From Lentisphaeria bacterium (GTDB taxonomy: Bacteria > Verrucomicrobiota > Lentisphaeria > Oligosphaerales > Oligosphaeraceae), in the NCBI GenBank assembly GCA_016288215.1, contig JAEEYQ010000005.1, forward strand, positions 62,001-126,000: a DNA stretch of 64,000 bases. The letters run 5' to 3'. A program made the position numbers and the translations under genes. This document shows positions 26,811-35,813 of this stretch, piece after piece; position 1 is the first letter of the stretch; every line of letters begins with the position of its first letter. The notes beneath the pieces were generated by a model that saw only the letters and a program-made list of their open reading frames with translations, had not been told where the DNA came from and made no database searches.

Positions 26811-27614
26811 ATGATGCGGAATTGGCTAAAAGTGCATCGAGTTCTCTTAGGGGTGGCGTTGGCGGCGTTGGCGGTGAACGGGCTTTTCGCGGTCATCGGG
26901 ATTCTGCCGTTGCGGCGGGAGACGGCAGAGACGCGGGAGAAGCTGAATGCGCTGGAGTCGACTTTTCGCCAAAGTCATTTGCCGATGGACGTGAATCGTC
27001 TGGCGGAGATTCATCAGCTTCTGACGAAACGACTTGACGGCAAGGCAGGAGTTCGCCGTCATGCCGCGGTGTTTCGGCAGCGAGCGGATCAGGCTCTTGG
27101 AGAATGGGTGACCGAACGGTATGGCAAAGCGGCGGATTTGGAAAAGACGGTGACCCGACTGGATCTTCAGCAGGAATGTCAACGGGTGGCCAAGGAGCTC
27201 CAAAAGGAGGACATTTTTCTGCCGCCGGAATTGCGTTCTCTTGGGGAGGGAGCGGGTCAGCCGGTTTATCAGTCATTGCTGCAGATTCGATGTGTGTGGA
27301 GTCTGGCGGAGTTGGCGCGGCGAGCCGGGCTGTCTGTGGCGAAGGAGGGCGACGCCTCTCGAATTCAGGTTAATTCAATTCGCTCTTATTCATTGGATGA
27401 CAAGGACTTAGATAAAATCCTCATGGAGTTTCCCGTTCAAATGGAGCTGATGGGGTCTTTGGAGCAGATTCGACAGTTTTTGGCCAGTCTGTTGAGGTCT
27501 CCGGCCTTCTTCCCGCTGCGGCATGTGGAGCTTTCACAGCAGCCTGAATCGGGGGTTCTGCATGCAACAGTGACCTGCTCTGGATTTTGGCACATGGACA
27601 GGAAAGGACACTGA
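26811..27614 (+). CDS. PilO-like inner-membrane protein
   Basis: A 267-residue bitopic protein: short cytoplasmic tail, membrane helix at about 9-31 (VLLGVALAALAVNGLFAVIG), a coiled coil to about 60, and a periplasmic ferredoxin-like domain ending in LEQIRQFLASLLRSP with paired strands, the fold plan of PilO and of Akkermansia Amuc_1100. It would pair with the PilN-like part of the preceding protein. The start at 26811 is preceded by GGGAGG; the upstream gene ends at 26809. Confidence 0.75.
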   Translation: MMRNWLKVHRVLLGVALAALAVNGLFAVIGILPLRRETAETREKLNALESTFRQSHLPMDVNRLAEIHQLLTKRLDGKAGVRRHAAVFRQRADQALGEWVTERYGKAADLEKTVTRLDLQQECQRVAKELQKEDIFLPPELRSLGEGAGQPVYQSLLQIRCVWSLAELARRAGLSVAKEGDASRIQVNSIRSYSLDDKDLDKILMEFPVQMELMGSLEQIRQFLASLLRSPAFFPLRHVELSQQPESGVLHATVTCSGFWHMDRKGH

Positions 27615-27616
27615 CG

Positions 27617-28276
27617 ATGGGACAGGATGTTCTTCAGCTCATTAAGGAAGAATGGGAACGGGCCGTCGCGGTGGTCGCATTGATTGTGGCCCTGTTGCTA
27701 TTTGGGTGGGTCCTTTGTGGCACGGCAACGGAGATGGAGCATGAACGTTCATCTGATGACGAGGTTCGTCTGACCCCGCGATGGAGCTCCGAACTTCTGG
27801 AAAAGGCAAGCCTGACGCTTTCCGAAGTGCCTCCATTGGAACGCAATCCGTTCGTGAGCGCGGAGCTTCCCGTGAAAACGCCTGCCCAGCCGAAGCCTGC
27901 CAAAACGACAAGTAAAAAGAGGGAGCTTGTCATTCCGCCTTTGCCCGAGCCGGATGAGGCCCCGATCCTTCCCGTGCCGCAAATAGCGGAGGCGGTGCCT
28001 CAAACCGTCCCCGCCGCTCCTGTCCAGAAGATGGAGTTCGGAACCATGACTTATTCCTATCGTGCCACAGATGCCGGCGGACAGCCTGTCGGAATCTGCC
28101 TCTTCCAGCTTCAGTCGGATTCCAAACCCGTGGGGCAGGTGGTGAAATTGGGAGCCGTGGTCTATGGCGTTCGTATCGTCAACCTGACGCCAGAGTCCAT
28201 CCAGATCGTGGATGCCGCCGGAAAACCGCAAACCATCGGCATGGGAGAGCATAAACAACTGCGGATGAGGAGATAA
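27617..28276 (+). CDS. PilP-like periplasmic/inner-membrane protein
   Basis: A 219-residue bitopic protein with one membrane helix at about 15-38 (AVAVVALIVALLLFGWVL), a long Pro/Lys/Glu-rich linker that can span the periplasm, and a C-terminal beta domain (about 145-219) with VYGVRIVNLTPESIQIVDA, typical of PilP/GspC-type HR domains that contact the outer-membrane secretin. AGGAAAGGA is upstream of ATG at 27617, just after the PilO-like stop. It ends the operon; no secretin, PilB or PilC gene follows in the window. Confidence 0.7.
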   Translation: MGQDVLQLIKEEWERAVAVVALIVALLLFGWVLCGTATEMEHERSSDDEVRLTPRWSSELLEKASLTLSEVPPLERNPFVSAELPVKTPAQPKPAKTTSKKRELVIPPLPEPDEAPILPVPQIAEAVPQTVPAAPVQKMEFGTMTYSYRATDAGGQPVGICLFQLQSDSKPVGQVVKLGAVVYGVRIVNLTPESIQIVDAAGKPQTIGMGEHKQLRMRR

Positions 28277-28343
28277 GCTAGAGCTTCACAGACTTCTGAC
28301 TTTTCAGGATGCTTTGCATTTTTCAATGATAGTCCTGTAAATA

Positions 28344-28370
28344 TGAAAAAAGCCTCCTAAACAGGAGGCC
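28344..28370 (-). terminator. Rho-independent terminator downstream of the STAS gene
   Basis: GCCTCC pairs with GGAGGC around TAAACA, and the A-run at 28345-28351 becomes a U-run after the stem on the minus strand. It lies between the convergent PilP-like and STAS genes and serves the exopolysaccharide operon. Confidence 0.8.
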
Positions 28371-28404
28371 GGAAAACGCGTGAATGGCAAACACTTGATA
28401 CTTT

Positions 28405-28740
28405 TCAGGACTTAAAGGACTCCAGAGCCGCTTCCACTGAATCAAAGATTTCGAAGACGCGGTAGACTTTGGTGATGTCAATGACAATGCGGGGACGAGG
28501 CTGGAGGCAGGCCAGCTTTACGGTTCCACTGACGGCGTTCGCCTTCTGCAGAAGCACAACAAGCGCTCCCAAACCGCTACTGTCGATGTGGGACATCTTG
28601 GACATATCCAACAAGATGTTCTTGTTATCTGCAAGGTGTTCAAGAACTTTATTCTTAAATTCTTCAGAACAGGCGGCGACAAGGCGGCCATCGAGGGCCA
28701 CTTTCAGTACATTGCCTATCTTTTCGAATTTATATTCCAT
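28405..28740 (-). CDS. STAS-domain anti-sigma factor antagonist
   Basis: A 111-residue SpoIIAA/RsbV-like cytosolic protein. DSSGLGAL at about 53-60 carries the conserved serine that a partner-switch kinase phosphorylates and a PP2C phosphatase resets. The start at 28740 is chosen for GGGAGGAAACC upstream; the frame extends 22 codons further without support. It is the last gene of the minus-strand polysaccharide run; 196 bases separate it from the phosphodiesterase gene. The matching kinase/phosphatase is at 38113-39843, so the pair probably controls polysaccharide assembly. Confidence 0.9.
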   Translation of the reverse strand: MEYKFEKIGNVLKVALDGRLVAACSEEFKNKVLEHLADNKNILLDMSKMSHIDSSGLGALVVLLQKANAVSGTVKLACLQPRPRIVIDITKVYRVFEIFDSVEAALESFKS

Positions 28741-28936
28741 GGTTTCCTCCCATGAGTATTTTCCACGACAACCTTGCTGACAGGTATAATTGAAATAATA
28801 TAGCACGACTTTTCATAACTTCATGCATTTTGTATGAATAAAAATTCACTTTTCCTAAATTTTTTCATAGAACAAAAGAAGAAACTGGATAGTGAATGTT
28901 TTTTGAGATATAGATATAATACATATTATCAATAGG

Positions 28937-30103
28937 TTATAGTGTTAGTGATGACAAATTGCATGCGCGTTCCTTCATAAGGGAAAAATAGTCCGCCACA
29001 CAGTGGATTCGGTCAGGAATGTGATCATTGGACATAATGGTAGCTTGAGAGTAAGGGTCTTCGGGGGCATAACCGTGCATGCCACGCAGAGGTTTCACTC
29101 CCATGTCGGAGGGGATGATCTGAATGCCCGGGTTCATGAGAAAGATGGCATCTCCAAAAAGTCGATCCTCTCTATAGATGCCATAGTGAATCTCCTCTTC
29201 TTTTGACAGCCAGCGTCCCTGGGATTCAAACGCCGTCATGGCGGAATGGATTTTGTCCTTCGCCTCTGGGGAAAGGAAAGTGAATCGAACCATGGTGGAA
29301 TCATAGCAGACGCCGTAGTCCGTGCCGAAGCGCAATCCTAAGGCTTGGATGACGGATTGAATGTCCACGGAATGGGTGAACGGAGTCATGCCATGGTCTG
29401 AGAAGACGGTCATGCGGATTTGTCTCCCCATTTGGCGTCCTGTTTCCAGCAGGGCCTGGACTTTTGTTGCATACCAGTCCAGTTTCCGTTGGATTATGGC
29501 CATGTCGTCGATATGGCTGTGCAGAAGTCCGTCCAAGCCTGCCGTATAGAGAAAGAGGAAACGGCAACAGTTGCGGAGAGCCTGACAGCCGGCTTCCAGA
29601 TTGGCCTCATCACTCAAATGCCAATCGGAAATGTGGAAGGGTACTTTGATTTTGTCTAGCAAGTCGCGGAGATTCTCTATGGGGTCGAGACCATGGGGCG
29701 CAAACAAGTCCCGTTTTTCGCAGTAGTCCATCATGGCGAGCTTCTTCCACGGCATTTGGTAGAGTTGGAAATAGCCTGTGTAGCCGTAAAGATATTTGAT
29801 GAGTTTGGATAGCCAGTTCCGAACGCGTCCTCGATTCCAGAAGGAGGCTGGTTTGAGAAGGTTCTCAAGTCCTGCCAGTTTTTTGAAGGGAGAGCTTTGA
29901 GGGGAAAATTGGAAGAAGCTAAGGTGACCGTGTTGGGAGGGTTGGACTCCGGAGAGGATGGTGGGGATGGCCGTGCAGGAATAGCCGAACTGCATTTCAA
30001 TGCCGCGCCGTTCCGGAAGCCATGGCTCTAGAAAGTGGGTCTGGCATGTTAAGTTCCAGCCCAGGGCGTCAATGAAAAGGAATATTTCGATATCAGGTTG
30101 CAT
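28937..30103 (-). CDS. Alkaline phosphatase superfamily phosphodiesterase-like protein
   Basis: A 388-residue protein of the type I phosphodiesterase/nucleotide pyrophosphatase group. It starts with FLFIDALGW (metal ligand Asp), has SCTAIPTILSGVQPSQHGH where Thr48-like residues normally act as nucleophile, and later DGLLHSHIDD, VFSDHGMTPF and GMHGYAPEDP, which give further metal ligands. No signal peptide is visible, so it is probably cytoplasmic. It could act on nucleotide sugars or lipid-linked phosphates in polysaccharide synthesis; the substrate is unknown. It lies 13 bases downstream of the Wzy-like gene. Confidence 0.75.
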   Translation of the reverse strand: MQPDIEIFLFIDALGWNLTCQTHFLEPWLPERRGIEMQFGYSCTAIPTILSGVQPSQHGHLSFFQFSPQSSPFKKLAGLENLLKPASFWNRGRVRNWLSKLIKYLYGYTGYFQLYQMPWKKLAMMDYCEKRDLFAPHGLDPIENLRDLLDKIKVPFHISDWHLSDEANLEAGCQALRNCCRFLFLYTAGLDGLLHSHIDDMAIIQRKLDWYATKVQALLETGRQMGRQIRMTVFSDHGMTPFTHSVDIQSVIQALGLRFGTDYGVCYDSTMVRFTFLSPEAKDKIHSAMTAFESQGRWLSKEEEIHYGIYREDRLFGDAIFLMNPGIQIIPSDMGVKPLRGMHGYAPEDPYSQATIMSNDHIPDRIHCVADYFSLMKERACNLSSLTL

Positions 30104-30116
30104 AGTGAATTGAAAA

Positions 30117-31499
30117 TCAATGGATTACGACGACTGTGGAGTTTTCGGGCTGGGGAGCTTCCTCTATTTTGGGGTGAGTGTTAGGGGAAATGGTTGAGGG
30201 AGATGATGATGGTTGAGTGGTGGAGGCTCCTTGCCCCCATTTGGTTGATTTTTGAAGATAGCTGAGGCATGCGAAAATGACCATCAGCTGGGCAAAGTTG
30301 ATTTGTTGCTTAAGCACCCATTCCAGAATAGATTGCAGATAGATATTGGTCAGCCCTCCTATGACTCCCACTGGAATGTAAAAGTTTGGATGATTTCGGA
30401 GCTTGATGCATAGAATTAGAGCTAGCAGCCAGTAATAGAAGAACCAGAGAAGCAGTCCGGCTAATCCGACTAGGCCGCATTCGGCGGCCACCAAAAGATA
30501 GATGGTCTCGACGATGCCTTTATATTCTTTTGTATGTTGCTTGATGTTGACTCCCCAGTTATTGATGCCGACGCCGAACCAAGGACCATCCTTAATCATG
30601 TTTACGGCGATGATGGCCAGTTCCTTGCGCGTATCGGCGGATTTTTTCGGTGCAGTCTCGAATCGCTCAATGACACGGGGGAGGAAAGCGATGGCTCCCA
30701 GGATACAGACAACAGCCAGGGGAATCATGATGTACAATTTTCGGAAGGAAAGTTTGCAAAGGAGAGAAATCCCTATGGTTATGATAAAGCCAATAGGGTA
30801 ACAACCAATGGCTCCTCTGGAGTAGGTTCTGGCCAGAGTTCCAGAGGCGATGATGAAGAGAATGCCATAAAGGAGCTTTTGATATCGCCCATCATCTAGT
30901 TTATTGAAGAATCGCGAGAAGAGGAGGATGCCCATGAGACTCGCAAACATGGCCAGGCTATTGTAGTGGGGAAAGACACCTTTTGCCTGCGCAGTTCCCA
31001 CAAGATGTTGTTTTACAATGACGAGGAAGCAGATGAATATGGTAATGTACATGCCGATGAGAATACTGTCAAAATCTCCATGACTGTACCACAAATAGCA
31101 ATATGTGGCGTAGAAGACCAGAAACATCATGAGCATCTTCCACAACTCAAAACTGGAATAGATTTTCTCCGCAGAATTTTTGACAGATATGCAGGAACAG
31201 GCAAAATAGAAGACAAATAGCCATCCTCCAAACTCCAGCATAGGAAGACGAAAGCCTTTGAGTAAGGTTATACTTAGGATTATGATAAGAGCAATGATGT
31301 AGATTAAGGAGATTTCAAGACCGCGGGAGGTTCCTGTGTAGGTTTCATGGGAGAAAAAGTTGATGGCTGTTTTCTGGAAGGCCAAAATGGGCAGTAGCAT
31401 GGAGGTCATGGCAAGCCGGAGGAGCCGCCGATCCATCAGAATGAAGAAGATGGCGGGAACAATTCCCAGGATGGTCAAGGAGAAGAGGTAGTATTTCAT
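30117..31499 (-). CDS. O-antigen ligase/polymerase family (Wzy-like) membrane protein
   Basis: A 460-residue inner-membrane protein with about eleven hydrophobic helices and a large periplasmic loop with RTYSRGAIG before it and GPWFGVGINNWGVN in the Wzy_C region. Such proteins either polymerise undecaprenyl-linked repeat units or ligate them. In the setting of Wza- and Wzz-like genes it is probably the polymerase. The last 50 residues are Ser/Thr/Pro-rich. A GGGAAG site precedes the start. A 171-base gap (31500-31670) separates it from the Wza-like gene and shows nothing clear. Confidence 0.8.
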   Translation of the reverse strand: MKYYLFSLTILGIVPAIFFILMDRRLLRLAMTSMLLPILAFQKTAINFFSHETYTGTSRGLEISLIYIIALIIILSITLLKGFRLPMLEFGGWLFVFYFACSCISVKNSAEKIYSSFELWKMLMMFLVFYATYCYLWYSHGDFDSILIGMYITIFICFLVIVKQHLVGTAQAKGVFPHYNSLAMFASLMGILLFSRFFNKLDDGRYQKLLYGILFIIASGTLARTYSRGAIGCYPIGFIITIGISLLCKLSFRKLYIMIPLAVVCILGAIAFLPRVIERFETAPKKSADTRKELAIIAVNMIKDGPWFGVGINNWGVNIKQHTKEYKGIVETIYLLVAAECGLVGLAGLLLWFFYYWLLALILCIKLRNHPNFYIPVGVIGGLTNIYLQSILEWVLKQQINFAQLMVIFACLSYLQKSTKWGQGASTTQPSSSPSTISPNTHPKIEEAPQPENSTVVVIH

Positions 31500-31670
31500 G
31501 AAAACAGCTTCCCTTTTATGGAAACGTGCTTTGAACTGTCTTATGAAATCACAGCATTATGAAAGATAAATGTCTGATGAGCCAATTCCCATCCTCCTGC
31601 CAAGGAAGATATTTCCATGGCGGAGGAGGAGATGCAAAGTGAGGCATAGGGGAGACTGTTCATGCGGAAA

Positions 31671-32720
31671 TCATTTCCGGACGTTGCCGCGAATGATGTT
31701 GAACAGCTGAACGGATGGCATGATCTTCCGGACGAACACATTGAATTCGGAGATGTTGTCCTTCGGGATGTAGATGACATCTCCGGCTTCCAACATGACA
31801 TTGGGGCGTCGTCCTTGGAGGATGCCATCGATATCCACCTTGTACAAGGTGGGATTGGCAACTCCGCCTCGGATGATAATGGCATGGGGCCAGTAGGTCT
31901 CCTTGAGATAGCCTCCTGTCGTCAACACTTCAAGAAGTCCTAGGTTGTTATCCCATACCCTCTTATGGGGATTGGGAATGTCACCGATGAGACAGACCAT
32001 GGATTCGGAGCGGACACCGATATACACATAGTCTCCCTTGCGGAGCAGCAAATTGTGGTCTGGATCGCCATGTTCGATGGCCAGATGGAAGTCAACGGCA
32101 TCAACAATTTTACCGTCTCGGATAAACAGGGAATTGGTCAGGTCGGCGGCGTCCAGCCACTGATTGTCATAATTGCGCACCGAGGAGCCGCCCACCAAGG
32201 CATACAAATCGGCCAGACGCATGCCTTGGGAGATGGTGTACATGCCTGGCCTTGCACAAGCACCCACAATGGAGACGGTCTCCGAATGGATTTCGGAGGG
32301 TATAACACCTACAGCTGGATTCACGATGTAATCTTTCAGGGCATCTTGAATCAGTTCTGTGGCCTCTTTGATGGTCTTGCCGGCGACATGAAGCTGGTTG
32401 ACGAAGACCATGCCGATGAATCCATCGGGGGTCACGACGGATGATGTGCGCAGATCCGGATGGTCGTAGACCACAACCTGCAGCACATCTCCTGCATTGA
32501 TGCGGTAGGCATCTTGCTGTGCCTTGTTCATATCCTGTAGAATCTCTCGTCTCCGGGCTTGTTCTTCCTTGCTAAGGCCAGTTTGATCAAGGATGGCACT
32601 TGAAGAGTCCGTCAGGTCGGGAAACTCATCGTAATTGCCAGTCAACCGATTATAACAGGAATTGAGGATTACGGAACTAGCGATGAGGATGAAAAACAGT
32701 TTTGAAGTTGGAATTTTCAT
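31671..32720 (-). CDS. Wza-like polysaccharide export lipoprotein
   Basis: A 349-residue outer-membrane export protein. The signal ends in ILNSC (Cys22), then a helical linker and the poly_export domain (YRINAGDVLQVVVYDHPDL, about 95-180) followed by SLBB repeats (VSIVGACARPGMY, RKGDYVYIGV, LEAGDVIYIPKDN). It would form the exit channel for the exopolysaccharide. It is 6 bases downstream of the Wzz-like gene. Confidence 0.88.
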   Translation of the reverse strand: MKIPTSKLFFILIASSVILNSCYNRLTGNYDEFPDLTDSSSAILDQTGLSKEEQARRREILQDMNKAQQDAYRINAGDVLQVVVYDHPDLRTSSVVTPDGFIGMVFVNQLHVAGKTIKEATELIQDALKDYIVNPAVGVIPSEIHSETVSIVGACARPGMYTISQGMRLADLYALVGGSSVRNYDNQWLDAADLTNSLFIRDGKIVDAVDFHLAIEHGDPDHNLLLRKGDYVYIGVRSESMVCLIGDIPNPHKRVWDNNLGLLEVLTTGGYLKETYWPHAIIIRGGVANPTLYKVDIDGILQGRRPNVMLEAGDVIYIPKDNISEFNVFVRKIMPSVQLFNIIRGNVRK

Positions 32721-32726
32721 GGTATC

Positions 32727-34703
32727 TTATTCTCCTTTCGTCTCCTTGGAGAAGTCCTTGACATGAGTGAGAATCATCATGATGCATTTAGCTGTGTGCT
32801 TTTGCTGCCGAATAATGTAGCGCATTGTGGAACGAGAGGTTCGTGATGAGCCAAGAAGCGCCAATGTGCTGTCGCAGAATTTAAGCATCTGCGTGAAAAA
32901 CACACCGGATGTGGTGACGGCTTTTTCGCGGTAGATGATAATGGAGTCAAAGCGTTGGTTCAGTTCCTTCAGGTCGTTTTGCAACAGCATGAACTCCGAA
33001 GGAGATAAGGCATTGATATTCTCCACGGGCATGGTTCCCGTGGAGCCATTGACGTAGACAGCCCCTAGCTGTTCGCCTTCCGATTCTGCAACCGGTTCCT
33101 TGTATTCGGCGGCGGGCACTAGCTTCAGATACATCATCCGCCTTCCGCTAACCGCATAGTTCCATTCCAACACCTCTTCCAGAACCTTGGAGTACTCCGC
33201 CCCTTTGAACACACTGAGGAAGATGAGTTTCTTCGAAACATTGGTCTGGTCAAACTTATAGAAGAGTCCGTCCATGAGCATGCGTTCATCATGGTTGAGG
33301 TCCTGTTCGGGCGAAACCGACGGAATGGCGCCAAGATAGGTGACTTGGGGATAAAACTGGATTTCCGCCGGACCACCAACCTTGCCGAAGAAGAGATCCC
33401 ATGCAACAAACAGGGCTCCCAGGAAGCCAGTCAGAATACCGCCGGATATCAGAGCTAGAAGCAGATTGTGGAAGGCAAAAGGTTGCAGAGCCAAAGCCCT
33501 ATTAACCCGCTCCAGCTGGGAAAGATCATTTTTGATGGAGGTGAGCAGATAGTTGATGTCCGCTATGTCTTTCTCCAGATCCTTGTTGGAGTCCTGAAGG
33601 GAACTGCGCTGCTGAATGAGCTGTTGGAGCTGGGGCAGGGATTCGGAAATCTTCTGCAACTGGCGCTCATCCTTTTCGATGTCCTGCTTTAGGGCTGTTT
33701 GACTTTCCGTCAGCAGTTCAATGCGAACAGTCAGTTCTCGGACACCCCCTTTGGATTGCTCAATCAGCTTAATGTCTTCCTCATGGACGGCTGATATATC
33801 CTTCTCCTTCAGGAAAGCATTATACTCATCCTCAATGGTTTTGCGCTGTGACAGAAGAGCCAGAAGCCTGGGGTTGTTCTCTGTGTAGAGCTGTTTCATG
33901 CGGACAAGGTCGTTGTCAATGCGTGCGAGCTTGTTTCGATAATCCTTGACTTCTGCAACATGCACAATCAGATTTGGGCTGATGCCAAAAAGGAGCTGTT
34001 CAACGTTCTTCTTGCGTGCATTGGCGTTGGCCAGCTGGATGTTGATTTCGTTCAGAGAATGCTTTTGTTGGGCGATGCTGGTGCGGAGTCGGTTCACTTC
34101 GTTCTCTGGATACATGATGCCCAAATCTTGAGTTAATTGACGTTCCTTGTCCTCTGCGACCTTCATCGATTCCGTGATTTCCGCCTTGCGCACTTGAATG
34201 GACTCCATCCACTTGTTCAGGTCATCGGTCCGCAGGTTGACATATTCCTGAATGCATAAATCCGCAAAGGCATTTGCCATGTTGACGGCGTCTTCTTCCG
34301 TGGCGGCTGTGGTGGTGATGATAATGTTGTTCTGCTTAAGCAGCTCGGAGCGCAAAAGCAGGCGGGAGCCTAGGGTGGCTTGATCCTTCGGGGCAAGCTG
34401 AAGCTTTTCCGCTAATTTGGGAATCATCTGACTGCGTGTGCATATCTGCATGACCTGCTGGTTGTCAAAGGCACGCACCTTTTTTGTGGATTTCGGATAG
34501 TATTGAAGATTAGTCTGTGCCGTATATCGCGTTGGCGAATTTATAATGGTTCTGTAAATGAAGAACATGGTGACGCAGGACGCGATGATGAATACACTGA
34601 TGAGTATCCAAATGTATTTGCATATAAGGGAAACGATCAGCTTTCTGAAAATGTTCAGTTGCTGAAGTTGTTCTTGTTCTTCGGTCATTGAAGGCTGTTC
34701 CAT
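32727..34703 (-). CDS. Wzz/GumC-like chain-length regulator with degenerate kinase-like tail
   Basis: A 658-residue inner-membrane protein. Membrane helix one lies at about 26-48 (YIWILISVFIIASCVTMFF), a periplasmic domain with long coiled coils spans about 50-400, and helix two is at about 425-445 (LLLALISGGILTGFLGALF). The cytoplasmic tail (about 470-658) has the size and place of a BY-kinase domain but the Walker A site is not there: LSVFKGAEYSKVL replaces the usual GEGKST pattern, and no Tyr cluster is seen at the end. It probably acts by protein contact instead of phosphorylation. AAGGAG precedes the start. It follows the nucleotidyltransferase-like gene by 15 bases. Confidence 0.8.
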   Translation of the reverse strand: MEQPSMTEEQEQLQQLNIFRKLIVSLICKYIWILISVFIIASCVTMFFIYRTIINSPTRYTAQTNLQYYPKSTKKVRAFDNQQVMQICTRSQMIPKLAEKLQLAPKDQATLGSRLLLRSELLKQNNIIITTTAATEEDAVNMANAFADLCIQEYVNLRTDDLNKWMESIQVRKAEITESMKVAEDKERQLTQDLGIMYPENEVNRLRTSIAQQKHSLNEINIQLANANARKKNVEQLLFGISPNLIVHVAEVKDYRNKLARIDNDLVRMKQLYTENNPRLLALLSQRKTIEDEYNAFLKEKDISAVHEEDIKLIEQSKGGVRELTVRIELLTESQTALKQDIEKDERQLQKISESLPQLQQLIQQRSSLQDSNKDLEKDIADINYLLTSIKNDLSQLERVNRALALQPFAFHNLLLALISGGILTGFLGALFVAWDLFFGKVGGPAEIQFYPQVTYLGAIPSVSPEQDLNHDERMLMDGLFYKFDQTNVSKKLIFLSVFKGAEYSKVLEEVLEWNYAVSGRRMMYLKLVPAAEYKEPVAESEGEQLGAVYVNGSTGTMPVENINALSPSEFMLLQNDLKELNQRFDSIIIYREKAVTTSGVFFTQMLKFCDSTLALLGSSRTSRSTMRYIIRQQKHTAKCIMMILTHVKDFSKETKGE

Positions 34704-34718
34704 GTTTTGACTCCTTCA

Positions 34719-35813
34719 TCAGTTGAATACTAACCACCCTGAATACAGGATGCTGCTTCTGACAGGATATGAGTGAGTGAAGACCGCTGAAAGTATTTGG
34801 CGATAAAGACAGTCCAGCAGACGACAAACCGGTGCGTCAGCCAGTTTGGAGAAGCCGCCAGGCCCTAGGGAACGCATGCGGAGAAGCCAGCGGATCGCTT
34901 CCCTGAAAGTACGATTCCCATGGGCACGACATTGACGATGCAGGGCTTCCGATATCAATGGAGCCTCGGAGCGCAGGGGCAAGCCAAGGATGATGCATAC
35001 AGCGTCCAACCAGAAGTGACAAATGGAGAGCCAGCTTTCCCATGGTTGGTTTGGCAATTGTCCGTGGGGACGGAACTTGAAACGGATCCCCTCTTCGTAG
35101 ATTCTCTTGTAGTCTGGTGACCACTGCCGTTGGTCACACATTTTCTGGAAGGCGCTCTGACGTTCTGTGGCGGTCCATTGGTATTGTTTTGAGGCTAGCA
35201 GGATGGCGTCTCCACTTCCAAGTGCAGCCTTATGAAGATTGCGGAGTATAAATCCATGGTCAGATGAGTTGCTGTGCAAATGCTCGCCGGCGAATAGAAG
35301 CCCCATGCCTCGATTTAGCAACAGTCGTACCGCCTCTAGCCAAGGCAACTGATCCGCGTTGAGAGCAGGCACGAAACGGGAAAGCACATCTTTGCCGAAA
35401 ATGATGACATGGCCACGCAGAAGTTCCTGATACATCAGGGTTTGAGCAACCTTGCGGAGGTCTTTGTAGACTTTTGGCGTGGCAAAGTCCACGTCAATGC
35501 CCAGTTCCTTTTCCATGGTGGCACTTATGGATTTCAGACTATGGTCCACAGCGGCGATTTCTCTGGAGTTGCCTTTGGGTAAAAAAACGAAAATGTCCAA
35601 GTCATTGTACAGATGGACGGAACCATCTGCATCATGGCGGACACCGCCTTCGCCCTGTCCATAGCCGCCTCCTAGGAGAATGCTGCACTCCAGGAGTCCT
35701 TCCATGGACGAGATAAGCGCCGCCATGTTCTTGATTGTCTCTGCGACAAGATGTTCTGCCATAGGATCACGGATAGCCGTGAAGAAATGGCGTTTTTCTT
35801 CATGCTCTTCCAT
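34719..35813 (-). CDS. Nucleotidyltransferase-fold protein in the polysaccharide operon
   Basis: A 364-residue cytoplasmic protein. Residues 45-130 look like an MNT-type nucleotidyltransferase: LGGGYGQGEGGV with a glycine-rich loop, then NDLDIFVFL giving the D-x-D metal pair, and a later Asp in GIDVDFATPK. The remaining 230 residues are helical and unrecognised. A real nucleotidyl transfer activity is plausible because the three Asp positions are present. Its target (sugar, protein or antibiotic-like molecule) is not known. It overlaps the upstream gene by 14 bases. Confidence 0.6.
   Translation of the reverse strand: MEEHEEKRHFFTAIRDPMAEHLVAETIKNMAALISSMEGLLECSILLGGGYGQGEGGVRHDADGSVHLYNDLDIFVFLPKGNSREIAAVDHSLKSISATMEKELGIDVDFATPKVYKDLRKVAQTLMYQELLRGHVIIFGKDVLSRFVPALNADQLPWLEAVRLLLNRGMGLLFAGEHLHSNSSDHGFILRNLHKAALGSGDAILLASKQYQWTATERQSAFQKMCDQRQWSPDYKRIYEEGIRFKFRPHGQLPNQPWESWLSICHFWLDAVCIILGLPLRSEAPLISEALHRQCRAHGNRTFREAIRWLLRMRSLGPGGFSKLADAPVCRLLDCLYRQILSAVFTHSYPVRSSILYSGWLVFN

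Noticed and set aside
31541-31885. 114-codon minus-strand frame overlapping the end of the Wza-like gene
   Set aside because: Another frame of the same strand as the Wza-like gene; Ser/Met-rich shadow.
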